A stretch of 64,000 bases of DNA from Neckera pumila (lineage: Eukaryota; Streptophyta; Bryopsida; Hypnales; Neckeraceae). A program made the position numbers and the translations under genes. Of the stretch, positions 60,831 through 64,000 are shown one piece after another. Positions within the stretch are counted from its first letter, which is position 1. Every line of letters starts with the position of its first letter. The notes under the pieces were generated by a model. That model did no database searches and was not told where the DNA came from. It saw only the letters and a list, made by a program, of their open reading frames with translations. The stretch spans positions 20,600,065 through 20,664,064 of the forward strand of contig OZ018416.1 of NCBI GenBank assembly GCA_963969595.1, written 5' to 3'.

Positions 60831-61231
60831 ATATGAGTTCATTGCATCCCCGCGTAGCAAAACCAGCATCGCCACTCATTTATGAAGCGCATGTAGGAAT
60901 GAGCTCTGAAGAGCCCCAAGTGGCGTCCTACAGGCAGTTTGCAGATGAAGTGCTGCCCCGGATTAAGGCTAACAATTACAACACCATTCAGCTGATGGCG
61001 CTCATGGAGCATGCGTACTATGGTTGCTTTGGGTACCATGTCACAAATTTCTTCGCCACCAGCAGCCGCTGTGGAAGTCCCAAGGATCTCAAGTATTTGA
61101 TAGACAAAGCCCATCCAGTGGGGCTCCGTGTGTTGATGGACGTGGTTCACAGCCACGCCATCACAAATGCTGTGGATGGGTTGGTGGGTACGACTTGGGC
61201 CAGGCTGCTCAGGACTCCTACTTCTACACAG
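60831..61231 (+). pseudogene. Starch branching enzyme, single captured exon
   Basis: Between an AG acceptor (GGGTTGCAG) and a GT donor (CTACACAG|GTACAG). Reads [20 protein letters not shown], then [40 protein letters not shown] and [16 protein letters not shown]. These are the hallmark blocks of plant 1,4-alpha-glucan branching enzyme (GH13), including conserved region I D-V-V-H-S-H. A one-base deletion in a Gly codon near 61188 shifts the expected [16 protein letters not shown] out of frame. No other branching-enzyme exon (the enzyme has about 800 residues) is visible on either side. The fragment lies in the transposon cluster, next to a fragment of another gene. It is non-functional as an enzyme. 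Confidence 0.85.
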
Positions 61232-61426
61232 GTACAGTGACGTCATTTTATTTGGTGCTGTGATGTCGTCATGTTTTTACAACATTAGAAGGTAGAAAAT
61301 GATTTTTTATAGTAGGAAATACAAAATTGATAATCGGTGCATTTGTTGATTCACAGATGTATTGGTTATTGTTTTACTTTCTGCATGTCACAGTGTGTTT
61401 CTGAATCCAAGTGTTTTGTAAAACAG

Positions 61427-61579
61427 GGTACTGTTGTGAATAGGCCATTAGCAGGAACACGAAGACTTCAAAAGACTTCAGAAGACGACTTGGCTATGGA
61501 GATCAATTTATTAGCAGATGAGAAGGAATGTGTGGGGTATGTCATGCTTGTCAATTTAGGTCGCAATGATGTTGGGAAG
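61427..61579 (+). pseudogene. Anthranilate synthase alpha, single captured exon
   Basis: Between acceptor TGTAAAACAG and donor GGGAAG|GTAGAG. Reads TVVNRPLAGTRRLQKTSEDD, then LAMEINLLADEKECVGYVML and VNLGRNDVGK. The N-R-P-L-A-G-T and DEKxCxxxVMLVxLGRNDVGK blocks are diagnostic of the chorismate-binding domain of plastid anthranilate synthase alpha (TrpE/ASA), the first step of tryptophan synthesis. The next conserved residues after GK are absent, as expected at an exon border. No other exon of the gene is present. It sits 195 bp after the branching-enzyme exon in the same orientation. If spliced to it (phase 0 to phase 0), the frame stays open to a TGA at 61622-61624. Confidence 0.8.
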
Positions 61580-61778
61580 GTAGAGCCCAATCCCATTGAA
61601 GCTTCTTCAAATATTCTTGAATGAGAGTCGTTGTAGCATTTTGATGTGTACATCTTCTCCTGGTTGTGAAGATTGAGCACACTATCAATAATTTTTGTTC
61701 TCATTTATTCGCTTTGTTTAATACATTTCACGAAGATTTTATGCGCATGCTTTCCTTTTGAGAAATAGGCTGCACTTT

Positions 61779-62661
61779 AACTACAACAAGACATGGTAAA
61801 AATAGAGTGTGCACATCAAAATATGAATATGTGTGTGCACATGCATGCATATAGGAATGAACAAGTGCGTGCATATTCACTTATAAATGGAGTAGTGAGC
61901 ATGCGCATCTACATACTTAGAAATGAACGAGTGCGCGCACATGCACTTAGGAATGGACGAGTGTGCACGCAACCACTTAGAAGTATACATGTGCATGCAC
62001 ATGCATTTAGGAATGGACGAGTGCGCGCGCATTCACTTAAAAATGGACGATTGCGCAAGCATGCACTTCGGAATGGACAAGTGCTTGCGTATGCACTCCA
62101 AAATATGGACAAGTGCGCGCGCATTCACTTAAAAATGGAAGATTGTGCACACATGCAATTCAAATGGACAAGTGCGCTCGCGCAAGCACTCCAAAATAGA
62201 CTGGCGCGCGCGCATGCAATTCAAATGGACAAGTGTGCGTGCGTACTCACTTCAAAATGGACGATTGTGCGGTGTATGCAATGAGAAATGAACAACTGCA
62301 CGTGCTTATGCAATGAGAAATGGACGATTGCGCGCCAATGCACCTAAAAATTGATGAGTATGCACGCACAAGCATTTGGAAACGGATGACTACACGCGCG
62401 TATACTTAAAAATGGACATGTGCGCGCATGCACCTCAAATGGACCAATTGCGCAAGCATGTACGTGTGCATTAGTTGAACATGCGCGTACATGTAAATAT
62501 TGATGCCAAAAATTCATATGCGATTGACAGTGGGAAAAAAAAGCGACTGTCAGTGATCTCGCTTTTTTTTTGCAGAGATTTCCATTGTCACAAAACCATG
62601 GCGAAAAAAGCCGTAGTCGTCAAACAACTACGGCTTTTTTTTACCATGTTTTGTTATAGTG
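61779..62661. mobile_element. CACTA element or end pair with subterminal array
   Basis: Left end AACTACAACAAGACATGG (three changes from CACTATAACAAAACATGG) and an exact right end CCATGTTTTGTTATAGTG at 62661. Between them lies the CG-alternating array. Flanking TTT and ATT are only a 2-of-3 match as target duplication. Near the right end GCCGTAGTCGTC and CTACGGC form a small hairpin, as also in the 44807 and 45283 ends. No coding sequence. Confidence 0.7.
61850..62440. repeat. CG/CA-alternating array, about 30-bp period
   Basis: About 18 diverged copies of AATGGACGAGTGCGCGCGCA plus TKCACTTA. Alternating purine-pyrimidine runs such as GCGCGCGCATGCA favour Z-form DNA. Period and composition fit CACTA subterminal repeats. 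Confidence 0.8.
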
Positions 62662-62809
62662 ATTGAATCCGCGGACGGAACAGTATCTCCTACAAACATT
62701 ACAAGTCAGAACAGTGTCGTTTTTCCGTCATTGAATGTCACTACAGCTATGCAATTACTGAATAGTGACTCCATCGCGACTTTCAAGAAACCATTCGGTG
62801 GCAAGGAAG

Positions 62810-63997
62810 TCATTCACTAGTAACCAGTAAGGGATTACTGTTCCGCACCTTCCAATATGGCAATCTGTATAGGCTGCAGAGTCGCTTCACGCCGTGTATT
62901 TTAGAAGGGTCACCAGCTGCACCGTCCCGGTTCCCTGCTGCTCTCCATGCTTCGTACTCACCTGCATGTTGGATGTGCTCCTCCACTGTTACAGGACGCG
63001 GTTCAGGACGGTCTTCCATGTACCCACTGAAATGATCCTTCATCTCATGTGAACGGTATGGATGATCGGCAGGTAACCAACGTCGCGTGCCCCCATACGT
63101 ACATTTTCCAAGCTCAATGGAATGCTCAGCACCTAAATTTCCTCCGCAAGTGGGACAAGCAGCATATCCTTGATGAGAGAACCCTCCTACCATACCATAG
63201 CCCGGGAAGTCATGAATTGTCCAAATCAACATAGCACGCAACTGGAAGTTCCTAGACGCAGCCTGCTTCGTGACATCGTAAGCCGGAACTCCATCCCATA
63301 GCTGCAGCAACTCCTCCACTAGTGGCTCCAGGTAAACATCAAAGACCTCAGATGTCACTGATTCCTTGCCGGGGATCAACAAGGCCAACATTACAAAGAA
63401 CTTTTTGGTGCATAGCCACGGTGGAAGGTTGTAATTTAATAGTACAACCGGCCAAGTGGACCAAGAGGACCTGTTTTGCTTGAATGGGTTGACTCCATCT
63501 GCCGATAAAGCGAAGTGAGCATTACGCGGATCCGTTGCGAACATGGGATCCACATTGTCGTGAAAATGTGCCCAGGCCTTTGAGTCGCAAGGGTGACGTA
63601 CCAGTCCATCGCCTCCCTCCTTGTTGCTTTGGTTTTCGCTGTGCCATACCATCAATTTCGAGATCTCAGGACTCCTATACAGTCGCTGAAGTCGCGGGAT
63701 GAGTGGAAAATGACGAAGAACCTTCACTGGATAGCACCTTCGTTCTTCATCTCTATACCGTCTCCCTCCACACTTTGGGCAGCACCTAGCGTCTGCAAAT
63801 TCACCACGGAATAACACACAGCCCCTCTCACATGCGTGTATGATGTTGTATGATAATCCCAATGTGGCAGTTAATGTTTTTGCAGCGTGGTATGTCTTTG
63901 GTAAGGTATTCCCCTCAGGCAACAGATGTTGATGTAGGAGGCTGAATAGTTCATGGGCGCATTGATTGCTGACCCCATGCACCGTGCAGAGGTTCAT
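62810..63997 (-). CDS. CACTA Tnp2 transposase, partial
   Basis: Reads 395 residues with no interruption: GVSNQCAHELFSLLHQHLLP, LPKTYHAAKTL, CCPKCGGRRYRD, PLIPRLQRLYRSPE, ADGVNPFKQNRSSWSTWPVV, NYNLPPWLCTKKFFVMLALL, IPGKESVTSEVFDVYLEPLV, ELLQLWDGVPAYDV, AMLIWTIHDFPGYGMVGGFS and YAACPTCGGNL. These are the successive blocks of plant En/Spm Tnp2 transposases, which cut and paste CACTA elements. The gene enters from the right edge of the window, so its start lies outside. After LYRLPYWK the family's HNLDxMHxE block is missing; instead VRNSNPLLVTSE and a stop follow. A GT donor is present exactly there (TGGAAG|GTGCGG), so an intron or a truncation is likely. The frame is otherwise intact. Confidence 0.88.
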   Translation of the reverse strand: MNLCTVHGVSNQCAHELFSLLHQHLLPEGNTLPKTYHAAKTLTATLGLSYNIIHACERGCVLFRGEFADARCCPKCGGRRYRDEERRCYPVKVLRHFPLIPRLQRLYRSPEISKLMVWHSENQSNKEGGDGLVRHPCDSKAWAHFHDNVDPMFATDPRNAHFALSADGVNPFKQNRSSWSTWPVVLLNYNLPPWLCTKKFFVMLALLIPGKESVTSEVFDVYLEPLVEELLQLWDGVPAYDVTKQAASRNFQLRAMLIWTIHDFPGYGMVGGFSHQGYAACPTCGGNLGAEHSIELGKCTYGGTRRWLPADHPYRSHEMKDHFSGYMEDRPEPRPVTVEEHIQHAGEYEAWRAAGNRDGAAGDPSKIHGVKRLCSLYRLPYWKVRNSNPLLVTSE

Positions 63998-64000
63998 TAG

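Noticed and set aside
1..64000. CRISPR arrays, rRNA genes and bacterial operon signals
   Set aside because: None seen. Spaced repeats here are transposon or satellite repeats, and coding regions have eukaryotic splice structure.

Overview
The window looks like nuclear DNA of a streptophyte, most likely a land plant. The evidence is protein fragments with plant-type exon structure: the last two exons of an L-arabinokinase, an ankyrin-repeat/Raf-like (integrin-linked-kinase-like) protein kinase, and single exons of starch branching enzyme and of the anthranilate synthase alpha subunit. Exons end in GT and begin after AG. Intergenic DNA is AT-rich and full of plant DNA transposons, mainly CACTA (En/Spm), with hAT-like foldback and MITE-type elements. 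Several coding families here are ones I cannot match to flowering-plant proteins, so a seed-free plant or alga is possible. The species cannot be fixed from sequence alone.

Layout. 1.5-6.0 kb: a large intron-poor gene in two same-frame blocks split by one stop codon. It has a ParB-like GQHxxxAC motif, an Arg/Gly-rich linker and a C-terminal region that reads like a decayed DNA methylase fold. 9.2-9.8 kb: terminal exons of L-arabinokinase on the minus strand, followed by about 1.9 kb of almost pure A/T that contains a near-perfect 64-bp-arm cruciform. 12-25 kb: gene-poor DNA with hairpin repeats, two minisatellites, a tandem duplication and a hAT-like foldback element with 8-bp target duplications. 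30.4-33.0 kb: the best intact gene, a two-exon ankyrin/protein kinase with all kinase motifs. A second AT island starts directly after its stop codon. 34.4-37.4 kb: a degraded multi-exon gene of a TE-like family, then a membrane-protein-like coding region with frameshifts. 37.5-43 kb: a third AT island, a 350-bp-spaced duplication and a complete CACTA MITE with a perfect 3-bp target duplication.

43.5-64 kb is a nest of CACTA transposons. It holds a TnpA-like gene, the C-terminal part of a Tnp2 transposase cut by the end of another CACTA element, two homologous CACTA right ends, hairpin MITEs, two CG-alternating subterminal-type repeat arrays, and a well-preserved Tnp2 transposase that runs off the right edge on the minus strand. 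Inside this cluster, a 68-bp tandem array with a CG-rich palindrome in each unit is followed by one exon of starch branching enzyme and, 195 bp later, one exon of anthranilate synthase alpha. Both are in the same orientation with intact splice borders. This looks like gene-fragment capture by a transposon. A 1-bp deletion in the branching-enzyme exon puts the two pieces in one frame, so a chimeric 198-residue ORF is open.

Apart from the kinase and perhaps the first gene, little here looks like a functional host gene. The main interest is the ParB/methylase-like gene and the transposon-made chimera with its palindromic satellite.
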